64,000 nucleotides of DNA. Origin: Henricia sp. BOLD:AAB3569 (taxonomy: Eukaryota; Echinodermata; Asteroidea; Spinulosida; Echinasteridae). Under the pieces are notes generated by a model. That model saw only the letters and a program-made list of their open reading frames with translations. It was not told where the DNA came from and did not search any database. The stretch covers positions 372,001-436,000 of the forward strand of contig JBBELK010000032.1 in NCBI GenBank assembly GCA_037783545.1, read 5' to 3'. A program made the position numbers and the translations under genes. This document shows positions 30,901 through 40,230 of the stretch, piece after piece (position 1 is the stretch's first letter; every line of letters begins with the position of its first letter).

Positions 30901-33900
30901 GCAGTGATTGCACCATTATTTTGCTTCCACCAACATGTTTGCTTCCATATCCAAATTAGAGATTGGAAATTTGCTGTTTTCCTTCCACAGATAGTATTTT
31001 GGAGAGAGATTGTTAGGTTAGAACGAAATCCATTTTCTGGATAAATCCAACAAGATCCTTTAGGATGATGTGAAAGGGGCCAGTTACCTCCATGAAGAAG
31101 AGATTCCTTTCCTTGGCTAAATCGATAATCTCCTGGACCTCTCTCTTGTTTAGGGCGAGAGGTTTCTCGCAAAGTACGTGCTTGCCGTGACTGAGGAAGA
31201 GTTTGCACAGGGGAAGATGGGCATGGATCCAGGATCCAACATAAACTATATCTGAAAAACCAATTTTAAAACAGTAAGCAGGCTAAAGCCAATATACACG
31301 ATTTGCAAAGTAAATAAGTCAAGTTAATATGAAGTACGTCGTGTTAGTGGATTATTATTAGGTGATCGGGCCAACAGCCCGATCACCTATTACTCTCGTA
31401 CGATTTCTTTGTCTTTTTTTTGGCTTTTTCGCTTTGCAGCGAAAAAGCCTTTGTTTTCGTTTGGATTTTTTTTTTCCGTTTATTGGCTTTTTCGTTTAGG
31501 ACGAAAAAGCCTTTGTTTTCGTTTTGATTTTTTTTTTTTTTTTTTTTTTTCCGTTTATTTCTTCTTCTGATTTTTTTCCCATAGACAAAGCGCATAGGCG
31601 TTGTCGGCGCTTTTTCAGGTTGTTCCCAAACATTGATCTTAACCAAACTTGGCCACATCAAAGACATAGTATAAGAGGTGTGCACCCAAGAATGGCTTCA
31701 TTGTGACGTCATCCGTTACGTCATTATAACACTTTAAAAATGCCTAAAAAGCGGAAAATTGCCGAAATATGCACTTTTTAAAATGGTTCCCTTGCCAAAA
31801 CCACATGACCCAGGGTTTTCATATTTGGCAAACATTTAGATCAGATCATGAGCTTTAATGTTCTTAGTGTAGGCATTTTCATCTGACCCTTCCTTCCTGG
31901 GTCAATCGAAGGTCAAAGTTCAGCCAATTCAAAAATCACATTTGTTGTATTTGTTTGTACTTATGAAGCAATATTAGCTATTCAACCATGCTTGATTTTC
32001 ATAAAACTAGGTACAGGCATGGGCCCCATCACAAACGTCCACCACCATGTAGAACGTTACCATGACGTCAATGATTACGTAATTATAATAATTTTTAAAT
32101 GGCACAAAAGTGGATTTTCGTCATGAAAATGACAAAAAAAATGCATTTCGTAAAATGTTTCCCTCTATAAAACCACATGGCTCAGCGTCTTCATATTTAG
32201 CAGACATTATAGATCAGATCACGGACTACGATTTGCTTTGTGTAGGCATTTTCATCTGACCCTTCCTTCCTGGGTCAATCGAAGGTCAAAGTTCAGCCAA
32301 TTCAAAAATAACATTTGTTGTATGTTTTTGTACTTATGAAGCAATATTAGCTATTAAACAACGCTTGATCTTTATAAAACTAGGTACAGGCATGGGCCCC
32401 ATCACGAACTTCCACCACCATGTAGAACATCACCATGACATAACTGATTACGTAATTATGATAATTTAAAAATGGCACAAAAGTGGATTTTCTTCATGAA
32501 AATGACCCCAAATACATTTCGTAAAATGTTTCCCTCTATAAAACCACATGGCCCAGGGTTTTCATATTTAGCAGACATTATAGATCAGATCATGGACTAC
32601 AATGTTCTTTGTGTAGGCATTTTCATCTGACCCTTCCGTCCTGGGTCAATTGAAGGCCAAAGTTCAGCCAAGTCGCATTTTGCGTAAAACCATGCATAAG
32701 CCACCCCGCCCCAGGCCATGCACTCGCGTTTTGCTACCGTGAAAGTGATATAGCGCCCTCATAGTTATACATGTATAGCTAAAGAGAGAATGCGCAGTAC
32801 GTGTAAACATGTAGTACATGTACTTGTTGTGAGTTGCGCGAACAATGCAGTGCACGTCCCATTTAAAAACAAAAGCTTAATATAGGCCTGAAATAATTAA
32901 GTCATTGTCTGGATTTTATTGAACCATCTTTTAAAAATCTAATTACGAAATTGTCCTCCTTGGCCAAACTCTTTTCAATCTTAACTAATTATGTGCTCTG
33001 ATTTCTGCCTTTGATGACTAATATATATTATGTACATCAGTATTTCGAGTAAACATCGCGTTTCCATCCCAAATGTGAACAAAACAAACTAAAAATTAAC
33101 AGTTTAGAATTCGCAAAGGGAAATCAAACTTGCCTCTAAACTGAGTTTTCAGGATAAACTTTTTAAATAGTTAATTTATAACGCCATGTGACATTATTAC
33201 AAATAGTACTAATTTTACAGTAACTTAATTGATGTTTTTTAAAGTGCAAAAACTGAAAATTGCCATATTTTCAAATCTAAACAAATCTTTTCTCAATCGA
33301 TGAAGGTAACTGTACTGTTTACATAATGTAGATGTTATTTTGTTTTATATGAAATTTGGCCCAAGACTCTCTTAGTATAAATCCTGAACATACATGTTAT
33401 GATACTCCTCAAGGAGCTAATTAAGTAATCAAACGTTTTTACCTGCGCCATGACTTGGTATCTCACAGTTCATCAAACACTTGGAAGTGGCAGATCTGTA
33501 TAGCAGTACACTCAGGCAAACTGACACAACTCAAAAACTGTTCATCATCAGGTATAAGATTAAATGAGCATACAATTTAATGTTTTCCATATTCAAACAT
33601 TCGTAACAAATCAGCCGATTCACCTATGATCGTGATTCCTGCGCCATATACGGTAATTAACAAAGGTATTTAACTGATGATCTCATAATGACGTCATCAC
33701 GTGTCAGATTAAAGGTGATACAAATATTATAAATATGAAATATTAACAAATGCGAGCTACAACCTTGATTCCTTCCCATATACGATCACTAGCAAAGGTC
33801 GTTAACTTTTGGCTTTTCCGTTTATTTCTTCTTCTGATGTTTTCCCCATTGACATAACGCATGGGCGTTGTCGGCACTTTTTGAGGTTGTTCCCAAACTT

Positions 33901-36900
33901 GAGGTTGTTCTTAAACAAACTTGGTAACATCAAAGACATAGTAGAAGAGGTGTGCACCCAACAATGGCGTCATCATGACGTCATCAGGTGTAAGTTTAAA
34001 GGGGCATGAAATTTAATGTTTCCATATGCAAAAATTCATTAAAAATCAACCGTTTGATCTACGATCTGGATTCTTTCGGCATATACGATAATTAATAAAG
34101 GTCTTTCAGATGCCCACATGCCTTCACATATGACCTCATTCCCTATTGGTCAAACAGACTTTGCCTTGCCATTTGAAACTGGTAAGAGGTATTTGGATGG
34201 GGTCAAAGGTGTTTGAGTTCGACTAGGGTGGGGTATCCAAAAAAAATATCGCTGTGACCTTGCTCACTTCCGGTAGAAACCGGAAGGCATTTAAATGAAC
34301 CTATTTTGTAAAAGTGGTGAAAGCTGCCGAGATGCGGTTGGTAGTGTTAGTGTCTAAGGTAAATAGGGTTTCCAAAAATGTAAGTTTCTACGTCATTCCA
34401 TAAAAGGGCGCCCTCTAGCGTCAAAATTAAAAAGTCTTAAAATGACCCTTTCATAGCAGTGTTTGCGCAAATTAGCCCAATAGTGCTGCTTATTGAGTAA
34501 GTCCACCACCAAACATGTCTGTGTGGTTAAAACATTGATGACGTCATCAATCCTTTAAAGGTAACACATTAAAGGTAAACTTTTTTAAAGTTAAAAGTTG
34601 ATTTGCTGACATCTAATTTTGCAAGGTAAGCGTGCTAATTTTTTAAGTAAAAAAAATGTGAAAAAGCCCTACGCTCTGTTCATAGAACAGACGTAGCTCT
34701 AGTTTCTTCTTCTGATTTTTTTCCCATAGACAAAGCGCATAGGCGTTGTCGGCGCTTTTTCAGGTTGTTCCCAAACATTGATCTTAACCAAACTTGGTCA
34801 CATCAAAGACATAGTATAAGAGGTGTGCACCCAAGAATGGCTTCATTGTGACGTCATCCGTTACGTCATTATAACACTTTAAAAGTGCCTAAAAAGCGGA
34901 AAATTGCCGAAATATGCACTTTTAAAAATAGTTCCCTTGCCCAAACCACATGACCCAGGGTTTTCATATTTGGCAAACATTTAGATCAGATCATGAGCTT
35001 CAATGTTCTTAGTGTAGGCATTTTCATCTGACCCTTCCTTCCTGGGTCAATCGAAGGTCAAAGTTCAGCCAATTCAAAAATCACATTGTTTGTATTGTTT
35101 TGTACTTATGAAGCAATATTACCTATTAAACTACGCTTGGTAAATATTTAATTTATAACTGCATGTGACATTATGACAAATAGTACTAATTTTACAGTAA
35201 CTTAGGCCTAATCGATGTTTTTAAATGTGCAAAAACTGAAATTGCCATATTTTCAAATCTAAACATATTTTCTGAATCGATGAAGGCTTCTGTACTATTT
35301 CCATTAAATGTACATGTTATTTTGTTTTATATGAAATTTGGCTCAATACTCTCTTAGTATAAATCCTGAACCTACATGTTATGATACTCCTCAAGGAGCT
35401 AATTAAGTAATCAAAAGTTTTTACCTGCACCATAACTTGGTATCTCACAGTTCATCAAACATCTCGAAGTGGTAGATCTGTATAGCAGTACTCCCCCACC
35501 CAGGCAAACTGACACAACTCAAAAACTGTTCATCATCAGGTATCAGATTAAAGGAGCATACAATTTAATGTTTTCCATATTCAAACATTCATAACAAATC
35601 AGCCGATTGACCTATGATCGTGATTCCTGCGCCACATACGATCACTAGCAAATGTCGTTAATTGATGACGTAATGATGACGTCATCACGTGACAAATTAA
35701 AGGTGCATCAAATACAAGTATATGCAGACGCGCACATTGCTTGACCTTTGACCTCGTTTCCTAGTGGTAAAATCTTCGTCGGCTTATAATTTTAAAGTGA
35801 TAACAAACATCACGGGACTCATAGCATTTTGGTTAGGTATAGCCAAGCTTTAAAAAAATTAAAAGGGTGACCTTTGACCTCGATAACCATTAGTCAAACA
35901 GTTTTTGGCTTATAATTTAAAATTGTTCAAAAATAGATCATTTAGTTAATCATTGTATTCTGGTTAGGCGTTTTTCAAGTTTTGAAGTAAAAAAATGTGA
36001 AAAAGCCCTACGCTCTGTTCATAGAACAGACGTAGCTCTAGTTTTTTCTTTTTTTCTTTTTCCACTCAAACGTTTACAGAGCTTTTCTTCAAAACGGTTC
36101 AAGCTATCAATTTGAAACTTGGTAGGAACATCAACCCCAATGTGAAGGTGTGCATACAAGTGTGACGTCACTATGACGTCATCGGGTATCAAATTACAAC
36201 CCAAAAATGACCAAAATATGCATGTTTTAAAATGCTTCCGTCTGGAAAACCAAGTGACCCATGATCTTCGTATTTGACAGGCTTATATATCAGATCATGG
36301 CCTACAATTTTCTTCGTGTGGGCATTTTCATCTGACCCTTCCTTCTGGGGTCAATCTGAGGTCAAAGTTCAACGAAAACGAAAATCTCAATTTTTGCACT
36401 TATTGAGCAACAATGCCCATCAAACCAAGCTGAATCTTTAAGAAACTAAGCACAGGCATAGGTCCTATAGCAGACTTTCACCAGCGTGTTTAATATTATG
36501 ATGGCATCAAGCGTGACGTCATCGTGACGTCATCAAGTATCAAATTACACCTCCCAAAAAACCAAAATATGCATATTTTAAAATGCTTCCGTCTCGAAAA
36601 CCACGTGACCCAGGATCTTCGTATTTGGCAGGTTTATAGATGACATTCTGTTCTACAATTTTCTTTGTGTGGGCATTGTCATCTGACACTTCCTTCTGGG
36701 GTCAATTGGAGGTCAAAGTTCAACGAAAACGGAAATCTCAGTTTTTACACTTACCAGTAACAATGCCCATCAAATTTACCAAGCTGAATCGTTAGTAAAT
36801 TAGATACAGACATAGGCCCTACGGCAGACTTTCACCAGCATGTATAGTATCATGATGGCATCAAGTGTGACGTAATCATGACGTCATCAGGTGTCAAATT

Positions 36901-39077
36901 ACAAAAATTCAAAGGTTATTATTTTCAAAATTCATATCTCAAGAACCGTAATAGATACTTGAACAATTCTTTCACAACATGATAAGTCTAAATGAACTGA
37001 ACAAATCATACGATGTCATGACCCCTGTGTGACGCCTACTTCCGGTCCAAACCGGAAGTTGTTCGAAAATGTGAATTTTTTTAGCATTTTTAATGCAAAT
37101 AGATTCAAAGTGGTAGTGAATTTGACCATATTTCTACAGAACGAAATGTTTCCACACATGTGGACCTTTTGATTATACCATTAGTGACTTCATTACATGG
37201 ACGGTGGTTACGTAATGTGGTGTCAAATTACGCAAATTTGGAGCTCGGATGTTTTAAAATGCTGTATCTTGAAAACTACAACAGATATTGGTATGATTCC
37301 TTCGCCACATTTAAGAACATGATGTTCAACATATTGTTCAACAATTTGTGCACAAAATTGTGACGTCATGATGTCGTCACAGGTGTCACATTACAAGATT
37401 TCAAAGGTTATTATTTCAACAATTCATATCTTAAAACGGTGCAAGCTATCAACCCCCCAGCTATGGCGGATATGCAGGGAGGATATATTAGTTACCGGAA
37501 TAGTGTATACAGCAGCCGATTTCACGAAACTTTACGCAATTGCGCAAGTCCACCTACGCCATAAGTTATTGCGCAAGTAATGGCGTAAGTGGACTTGCGC
37601 AATTGCGTAAAGTTTCGTGAAATCGGCTGCTGAACTTCCATTTTTGCCATTTCACAGGTCATAACAACGTCTGAAATTTATCACAAAATGTTCATTTAGC
37701 CCGATCACCTGGCGTTTGTAACAACAAACGTCATACCTCTAGTTAATATTATTATTATTATTATTATTATTATTTCTTTCTGGTTTTCATATCAAGGATT
37801 CCTCGAAAGTGCCCACTGCACTGTCACTCGCAAGCGTGAGGAAACCCATGAAGAATTAGAAATGGCCAGAATCCCCTTGCTCTTCACGAAAAAAATGCTC
37901 TGGGATCTTTAAAGTGCGTTACCGTTACCTAACACACGGGACCAACGGCTTTACATCCCTTCCCAAGGATGGAGCAAGTGTGGTTGAGTGCCTTGCTCAA
38001 GGGCACAGGTACAGCAGCAGCGGGGGATAATGTGTAACGTACATTACATGCGCGAACTATACATTGACCGCGTCTCATATCTTGCACCAAATGACAGAAA
38101 CACCAGAGTTTTTCTCAACAATGTTTCCGATTTACTAAATACATGCAGATCTGAAACATAATGAGGTCACGAAGGATCCGATTCGCCGGGTCCAGCTGGG
38201 AGAAGCGAACCACGTGGCCGTATAGAGGCGCAGCTGGCCTCTCGGATCAAGCAGATGACCCTCCCCATCCGTGCCCTGTCGAGCACCTCCTGGTTCGAAA
38301 CGTGATCTATCCAGCGGTACCCGAAGATACGACGAATGGAAGTAGTCAGGAAGGCGTCTAGACGTTGCCTCAGCCCACTGGTCAAGGTCCACGCTTCACT
38401 TGCATAAAGCAAGACTGCGCTAGGCCTAGACGGCGAATGACTTCAACCTCGCTATAGTTGAGGAGCGGTGAACCACGCTACAGAGGTAAGTGAAGCTCTC
38501 CACGATCTCAACAGTCTCCATGGTTTCTGTAGTTTCTCAATACATCAAGACGCCACCAAGATATTTTCCTGGCACTGTTACTAAAGCGGGCCTCCCACTG
38601 TGCGATTTTTGCCACGAATTTCCAACGATTAAGTACGATTTGGTACGATTGTGTATAGAGTCTATACACAGTCTCTGGTTATCGTACCAAATTGTAGCTA
38701 ATCGTTAGAAATTCGTGGCAAAAATCGCACAGTGCGAGGCCTGCTTAATGTTACGTTCATCCACACCCTTCTCCCCATTTTGTTTTAAAAAACTGATTGC
38801 GAAACTCGTTTCGTCAACCACGCAGAATTTTGTAAAGGATGTCAATTTTAATGCACTAACAAAAAGTAACCTTACCAATGTTTTCATCTTTTGCCAGCGA
38901 TTCGTACCTTCCATAGGCCACAGGGATCTTGTGTTTCTTGGCAAAGATCTCGGCCCTCTCTTCGGATCTTGCAGCTATCGCCACAACGGCGTGATGTTCT
39001 GGTGGTAGGAGGCTCAGTGCCAGTACAAAATCATTGCTGATCTTCCCGGCAGTACAGATACCCCAGCGCAATTTCAT
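15853..39077 (-). CDS. DHDH: trans-1,2-dihydrobenzene-1,2-diol dehydrogenase-like, copy A (7 coding exons)
   Basis: Cytosolic NADP-dependent oxidoreductase of the Gfo/Idh/MocA family; mammalian DHDH oxidises dihydrodiols and D-xylose. Coding exons on the minus strand: 39077-38876, 31251-31088, 30712-30577, 30205-30092, 27568-27444, 18013-17818, 15992-15853; total 358 codons, against about 334 in mammals. The Rossmann start is KLRWGICTAGKISNDF, the catalytic Lys97 lies in CEKPLALN, His79 in IHAH, and Asp176 and Tyr180 in GGGALLDLGVY; numbering coincides with the mammalian enzyme. The start was chosen because MKLRWGI aligns with the family start, and an acceptor 21 bases upstream (39098) suggests a non-coding first exon. 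Intron 5 (9.4 kb) harbours a 7.66-kb element with its own gene; intron 1 holds Helitron-like repeats and a LINE piece. All splice sites are GT/AG and no frame break is seen, so this copy looks functional. Confidence 0.92.
16041..16175. repeat. short element with GGCGGATCTGCCCTCATTA ends
   Basis: Inverted ends GTGGCGGATCTGCCCTCATT and AATGAGGCCAAATCCGCCA enclose an inner hairpin around AATACAATAAAACAATG...CATTGTATTTTTGTAT. It is downstream of nothing coding, in DHDH copy A intron 6, and absent from the matching stretch of copy B. Confidence 0.6.
16225..16554. mobile_element. foldback element of GACAACTCGACCGTTGA arrays with 10-bp target duplication
   Basis: Both ends consist of repeated 17-bp words GACAA(C/G)TCGACCGTTGA, three to four at the left (16225-16320) and six in reverse orientation at the right (16440-16554). 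The 10-mer CTGCCTGTGG occurs directly outside both ends (16215-16224, 16555-16564). The paralogous intron 6 of DHDH copy B has one version of this site (CTGTTTGTGG, about 45391) and no insert. A target duplication of 9-11 bp is typical of Mutator-like elements. Confidence 0.8.
16600..17817. other. remaining part of DHDH copy A intron 6, no gene
   Basis: Contains the stretch TCTACACTAAAACCAGTTA shared with copy B (about 45550), then non-coding sequence without recognisable genes; short frames at 17007-17305 lack any family resemblance. Confidence 0.5.
17818..18013 (-). CDS. DHDH: DHDH copy A exon 6
   Basis: Residues 248-312: IPSFLWCPLKLDVTTSVQKS, the hydrophilic insert, EFPIEKNCEGFVYP and GLQYEAEAVRQC. 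Acceptor ATTCTTCCTAG, donor GTGAAA. It is short in predicted-frame size and easy to miss. Confidence 0.9.
18037..18186. mobile_element. 150-bp palindromic MITE (GACCGTATCGAATAGCCGCC), copy 1
   Basis: Inverted ends GGACCGTATCGAATATCCGC and its complement. Copies are at 27710-27856 and 56003-56154. Copy B of the DHDH intron 5 has the empty site (GTGAACAAGTGCAGAAC near 46468-46484), so this insertion followed the duplication or was lost in B. Confidence 0.85.
18391..19503. mobile_element. TAGACCGATCC inverted-repeat element with nested TTAA MITE
   Basis: Left end TAGACCGATCCGGTAAGCTC and right end, reversed, TAGACCGATCCAGTAAGGCT. The paralogous stretch at 56340-56365 lacks it. The interior holds MITE family 1 copy 2. 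Confidence 0.7.
18798..19329 (+). mobile_element. TTAA MITE family 1, copy 2
   Basis: Nearly identical to the copy at 2400-2929 over its full length, with TTAA on both sides. The high identity points to recent activity. Confidence 0.85.
19869..20019. repeat. 150-bp inverted-repeat element upstream of the P2X7-tail-type gene
   Basis: Ends GGGCGTGTTTGTTTC and GAAACAAACACGCCC. It lies 75 bases before the start codon at 20094 and may supply or disturb the promoter. Confidence 0.65.
20094..20374 (+). CDS. P2X7-tail-type gene, exon 1
   Basis: Acidic N-terminal part, residues 1-93 plus two bases of Trp94. The start is the first ATG of the open frame (MSHKTPEEEE). Donor GTTAGT. Confidence 0.75.
20094..23164 (+). 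CDS. stand-alone P2X7-tail-type zinc-domain protein (3 exons: 20094-20374, 21457-21690, 22990-23164)
   Basis: 229 residues. Residues 1-93 form an acidic, low-complexity N-terminus (EEEELDVELEYESSSDSSEE, EEDDD). From residue 94 it follows the cysteine pattern of the cytosolic tail (ballast) of P2X7 receptors: WCNCGHCKKM, LVCCREIPEV, CITTTHPFEP, YRYVAYRKLVRWCWGWLG, VQLPACAHARIIEEYP, HYKG. In P2X7 this domain binds two zinc ions and guanine nucleotides. No transmembrane segment or P2X ectodomain is present, so it is not an ion channel. Many invertebrate genomes have such single-domain genes; their function is unknown. Exon borders are phase 2 with donors GTTAGT and GTAAGT and acceptors ATCCAG and TTTACAG. 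One Cys usual after HPxFxxx is Val here. The gene lies inside the 7.66-kb TTAA element and on the strand opposite to DHDH, in its intron 5; DHDH copy B has no counterpart. Confidence 0.85.
20869..21180. mobile_element. TTAA MITE family 2 (AGGAGCGTGACCAG), truncated copy
   Basis: Begins TTAAAGGAGCGTGACCAGAT in intron 1 of the P2X7-tail-type gene. The right terminus is not preserved. Relatives: 21738-22104, 30773-31063 and 54634-55124. Confidence 0.65.
21457..21690 (+). CDS. P2X7-tail-type gene, exon 2 (first Cys clusters)
   Basis: Residues 94-172 with CNCGHC, CC, CITTTHP. Ends at consensus donor GTAAGT. Confidence 0.87.
21738..22104. mobile_element. TTAA MITE family 2, complete copy
   Basis: Bounded by TTAA at both ends with inverted termini AGGAGTGTGACCAGA and TCTGGTCACGCTCCT. 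In intron 2 of the P2X7-tail-type gene. Confidence 0.85.
22990..23164 (+). CDS. P2X7-tail-type gene, exon 3 (C-terminal core)
   Basis: Codes KYRYVAYRKLVRWCWGWLGK, PACAHARIIEEYPD and NHYKG, then ends in TGA at 23162. Confidence 0.87.
23229..23463. mobile_element. palindromic MITE with CGCGTTACGCGCG core, copy 1
   Basis: Ends TTGAGC...CATTTTGGGAGTCAAA and its complement. The inner arms TGTGGAAGCAATGTGCGTGC / GCACGCACATTGCTTCCACA form a long hairpin. Copy 2 is at 24583-24834. Confidence 0.8.
23506..23511 (+). terminator. poly(A) signal candidate of the P2X7-tail-type gene
   Basis: AATAAA about 340 bases after the stop; a palindromic MITE (23229-23463) separates it from the coding end. Confidence 0.45.
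24221..24445 (-). CDS. orphan terminal exon, protein unrecognised
   Basis: 74 codons plus TGA after a good acceptor (TTTATTTTTGATACAG on the minus strand). Encodes VIRKRLVSEVIQLVQAGDKT, a Gln-rich helix, then a basic Ser/Thr/Pro-rich tail (YQKHRRFSTPMRVQTTASS). No family recognised and no upstream exon found before the element's right end at 27.2 kb, where MITEs fill the space. As it lies in the 7.66-kb element and faces the P2X7-tail-type gene, it may be the last exon of the element's lost second (transposase?) gene. Confidence 0.4.
   Translation of the reverse strand, partial: VIRKRLVSEVIQLVQAGDKTAREQMQELQAPQPMCASVERPNKAPAVAQYQKHRRFSTPMRVQTTASSPTANEN
24583..24834. mobile_element. palindromic MITE with CGCGTTACGCGCG core, copy 2
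   Basis: Same structure as 23229-23463; 1.1 kb away, both inside the 7.66-kb element. A remnant of the right arm is at 46186-46220. Confidence 0.8.
24940..25320. repeat. inverted pair of GAAATCCATTCACATTGTAGC repeats
   Basis: 24975-25050 (ACTTGAAATCCATTCACATT...) is repeated in reverse at 25230-25310. Further related pieces stand at 25750-25890 and 26600-26800, each followed by CCAGAAAAA...TATTTTGGCCAA. No gene. Confidence 0.6.
25913..26571. repeat. foldback element of GGGGCGAAGTGG words
   Basis: Left block 25913-26025 repeats TTCGCCCCAT/CTTCGCCCATT; right block 26467-26571 repeats the complement GGGGCGAA(G/C)TG. Inside each block a longer pair TTAGCCGGCAGTC / GACTGCCGGCTAA matches. A miniature relative with similar words is at 44489-44604. 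Confidence 0.7.
27444..27568 (-). CDS. DHDH: DHDH copy A exon 5
   Basis: Residues 206-247: GVDETTVITLLFPNKAVASL, TCSVAVTLANEIEIRGTKGC. Acceptor GTGCACAG, donor GTGAGC. Confidence 0.92.
27710..27856. mobile_element. palindromic MITE (GACCGTATCGAATAGCCGCC), copy 2
   Basis: Inverted ends TCCGTATCGAATAGCCGCCA and the complement TGGCAGCTATTCGATACGG, in DHDH copy A intron 4. Confidence 0.8.
27857..29820. other. DHDH copy A intron 4, paralogous to copy B intron 4
   Basis: 28660-28740 matches 47755-47840 and 28790-29040 matches 52530-52800 (AAAACGTGTAAAAGCACG, AAGTATGGGCCTAACATTTG), so the intron was part of the duplicated block. A 211-codon open frame on the minus strand (29373-28738) is not conserved in the other copy and has no recognisable domain. 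28376-28466 is a short hairpin element. Confidence 0.6.
29944..30034. repeat. perfect 91-bp palindrome
   Basis: CACTATGAGCAACTAACAAT...TGGGCACACACC and its exact complement around the loop ATTGTTATTAACA. Located 58 bases downstream of DHDH copy A exon 4. Copy B lacks it at 53050-53110. Confidence 0.85.
30092..30205 (-). CDS. DHDH: DHDH copy A exon 4 (active-site loop intact)
   Basis: Residues 168-205. Contains GGGALLDLGVYLVQ with Asp176 and Tyr180, the family's catalytic pair, then MIFGQPPAAWSTKGYLAET. Donor GTATCT. Confidence 0.92.
30577..30712 (-). CDS. DHDH: DHDH copy A exon 3
   Basis: Residues 123-167: GWWNRFFPANVKLRELLDAG, HIGEIKSVTGSFGIP and ERFAYK. Acceptor CTACCACAG, donor GTAAAA. 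Confidence 0.92.
30773..31063. mobile_element. TTAA MITE family 2 in DHDH copy A intron 2
   Basis: Starts TTAAAGGAGCTTGACCAGCT. Its counterpart in copy B is 54634-55124, so the insertion predates the gene duplication. Confidence 0.75.
31088..31251 (-). CDS. DHDH: DHDH copy A exon 2
   Basis: Residues 68-122: DIVYVGSWIHAHLPLC, then GKHVLCEKPLALNKRE with the catalytic Lys of the EKP motif, and FFME. Acceptor TTTTTCAG, donor GTAACT. Confidence 0.93.
31355..37742. mobile_element. chain of Helitron-like units in DHDH copy A intron 1
   Basis: Starts at GATCGGGCCAACAGCCCGATC (31362-31382) and ends at ...CCCGATCACCTGGCGTTTG, hairpin GTTTGTAACAACAAAC and CTAG (37739-37742) followed by T. Two further units inside end in the identical hairpin CTACGCTCTGTTC-ATA-GAACAGACGTAG plus CTCTAG (34699-34702 and 36038-36041), again followed by T. 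A hairpin followed by CTRR inserted before T is the 3' hallmark of Helitrons. Repeated starts GTTTCTTCTTCTGATTTTTTTCCCA are at 31558, 33824 and 34703. Inner tandem units of about 370 bp (TTCATCTGACCCTTCCTTC at about 31878, 32250, 32622) occur. No Rep/helicase sequence is seen. Confidence 0.65.
37511..37631. repeat. near-perfect 121-bp palindrome
   Basis: AGCAGCCGATTTCACGAAAC...GGACTTGCGCAATTGCG arms pair over about 55 bp around CATAAGTTATTGCGCAAGTAA. It sits inside the last Helitron-like unit. Confidence 0.85.
37743..38012 (-). mobile_element. tRNA-derived SINE, copy 3 (head truncated)
   Basis: The (ATT)n tail, then the body shared with 4271-4630. It ends before the B box. It starts directly behind the Helitron end, so one may have targeted the other. 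Confidence 0.8.
38150..38480 (-). pseudogene. LINE reverse-transcriptase C-terminal fragment
   Basis: Minus strand: VLLYASEAWTLTSGLRQRLD, FLTTSIRRIFGYRWIDHVSN, EVLDRARM. The LLYxSEAWTL...RRIxGxxWxDHVSN pattern is the typical end of non-LTR retrotransposon reverse transcriptases. The fragment is preceded on the same strand by VESFTYL-type remains and has frame breaks on both sides. Confidence 0.75.
38584..38746. repeat. 163-bp hairpin element
   Basis: AAGCGGGCCTCCCACTGTGC...AATCGT arms with an imperfect complement GCACAGTGCGAGGCCTGCTT around GAGTCTATACACAGTC. In DHDH copy A intron 1, 130 bases from coding exon 1. Confidence 0.8.
38876..39077 (-). CDS. DHDH: DHDH copy A coding exon 1
   Basis: Residues 1-67 plus one base: nucleotide-binding start GICTAGKIS and IAARSEERAEIFAKKHKIP. 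Donor GTAAGG. The exon probably extends to the acceptor at 39098 as 5' UTR. Confidence 0.93.
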
Positions 39078-39153
39078 TTTCAGTGCAGAGCTGGAAACCT
39101 GCAAGTTTTAGTTTGGCCAAACGTTGTGCATGTGGGGGAGATTGTTTTATGAC

Positions 39154-39594
39154 ACCACGAAATCCAATTTACGGTCACACATGACTGAGCACGGAGCACT
39201 GTAATCAACCATGTCAGAACTGGTCTTGCACTAAAAAGATGTGTTCATAATGAACCATGTCTGCCCAGTGCAGGGCTTTTGTTGGGCCTCCAAATTATGC
39301 AATCCTCAGCCTGTAATTATTTCATTGCACACTCCTTAAAAGTTGGAAAGATTGTTCATTTTCTCAGACCAGCAAAATGTAGCTAATACAACTGAGCAGC
39401 GTGTGTTTGTGGTAACAGAGTGGTTGAGGACTGGAAGCCTCCAGCAAGTAGCAGATGCCTTTGGTCAGCGTTTTCCTGACCGTGCCATTGTTGGAGTTAG
39501 GCTGCGGTGAATCTGGTGCAAGACCAGTTCTGACATGGTTGATTACACTGCTCCGTGCTCAGTCATGTGTGACCGTAAATTGGATTTCTTGTGG
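39154..39594. mobile_element. 440-bp element with a transposase-type helix-turn-helix remnant
   Basis: Ends CCACGAAATCCAATTTACGG...GGTCTTGCAC and the complement (39505-39594). Between them, + strand 39409-39510 reads TEWLRTGSLQQVADAFGQRFPDR (given here as WLRTGSLQQVADAFGQRFPD in the text frame), a helix-turn-helix start like those of Tc1/IS630-type transposases, ended by TGA. A deletion derivative of an autonomous element upstream of DHDH copy A exon 1. Confidence 0.6.
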
Positions 39595-40181
39595 CATTAG
39601 AAAAAGGACATCATTAGCTAGTAATAGATGGCGGTTGCCAATTTCCAAAATATTTAGCCATCTTCACGAAATTAACAAATTAATCTCGGTTTCCTTTTTT
39701 TTTTAAACACCATATTATTTTACTGTACACTTAATGTACGCAGTACAAATGCTAGTGACTCACAGACGACCTACTAGTACTACATTTCGCTAAAATTGCA
39801 CGCAGTTCAACTGAATAAAGACACGTATCTATTGCAAAAAAGTTCTTACTGCATATTCATTTAAACACCCCCTGGTAAAAAAAATGGACGCTACCACACC
39901 GTAGAGTGCGGTGCGTGGATTACCGTAGTTGGTTTTTGCTATGGCAACAGCGTCACACACTGGAGAGCGGTAACGGGATTCCGCGCGGTAAAAAATATAG
40001 ACTACGTGGTTTTCTATTGGACCATTCACATTGAGAGCGGGAACACCGCGCGGTTGGACGGTAAACCGCGGCGTTTAGAAACCAGAGCGATTTTTTCAAC
40101 AATACCGCGCTGAGACTGTGCGTCGTGGCCAATCAGCGTTCGCGTTGGGTATGACGTCACGCACTGGCCAAGGCCAGCTGT

Positions 40182-40215
40182 AAAAAAATGGCGTCCTATA
40201 GGACGCCATTTTTTT
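40182..40215. repeat. perfect 34-bp palindrome
   Basis: AAAAAAATGGCGTCC-TA-TAGGACGCCATTTTTTT-type symmetry, immediately left of the MADF exon; could form a hairpin with a GC-rich stem. Confidence 0.85.
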
Positions 40216-40230
40216 ATACGCAAGCAACAG

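Noticed and set aside
31383-31706. Lys/Asn-rich 100-codon frame and its T-rich mirror
   Set aside because: Low-complexity A/T runs and GCTTTTTCG hairpins within the Helitron-like unit.
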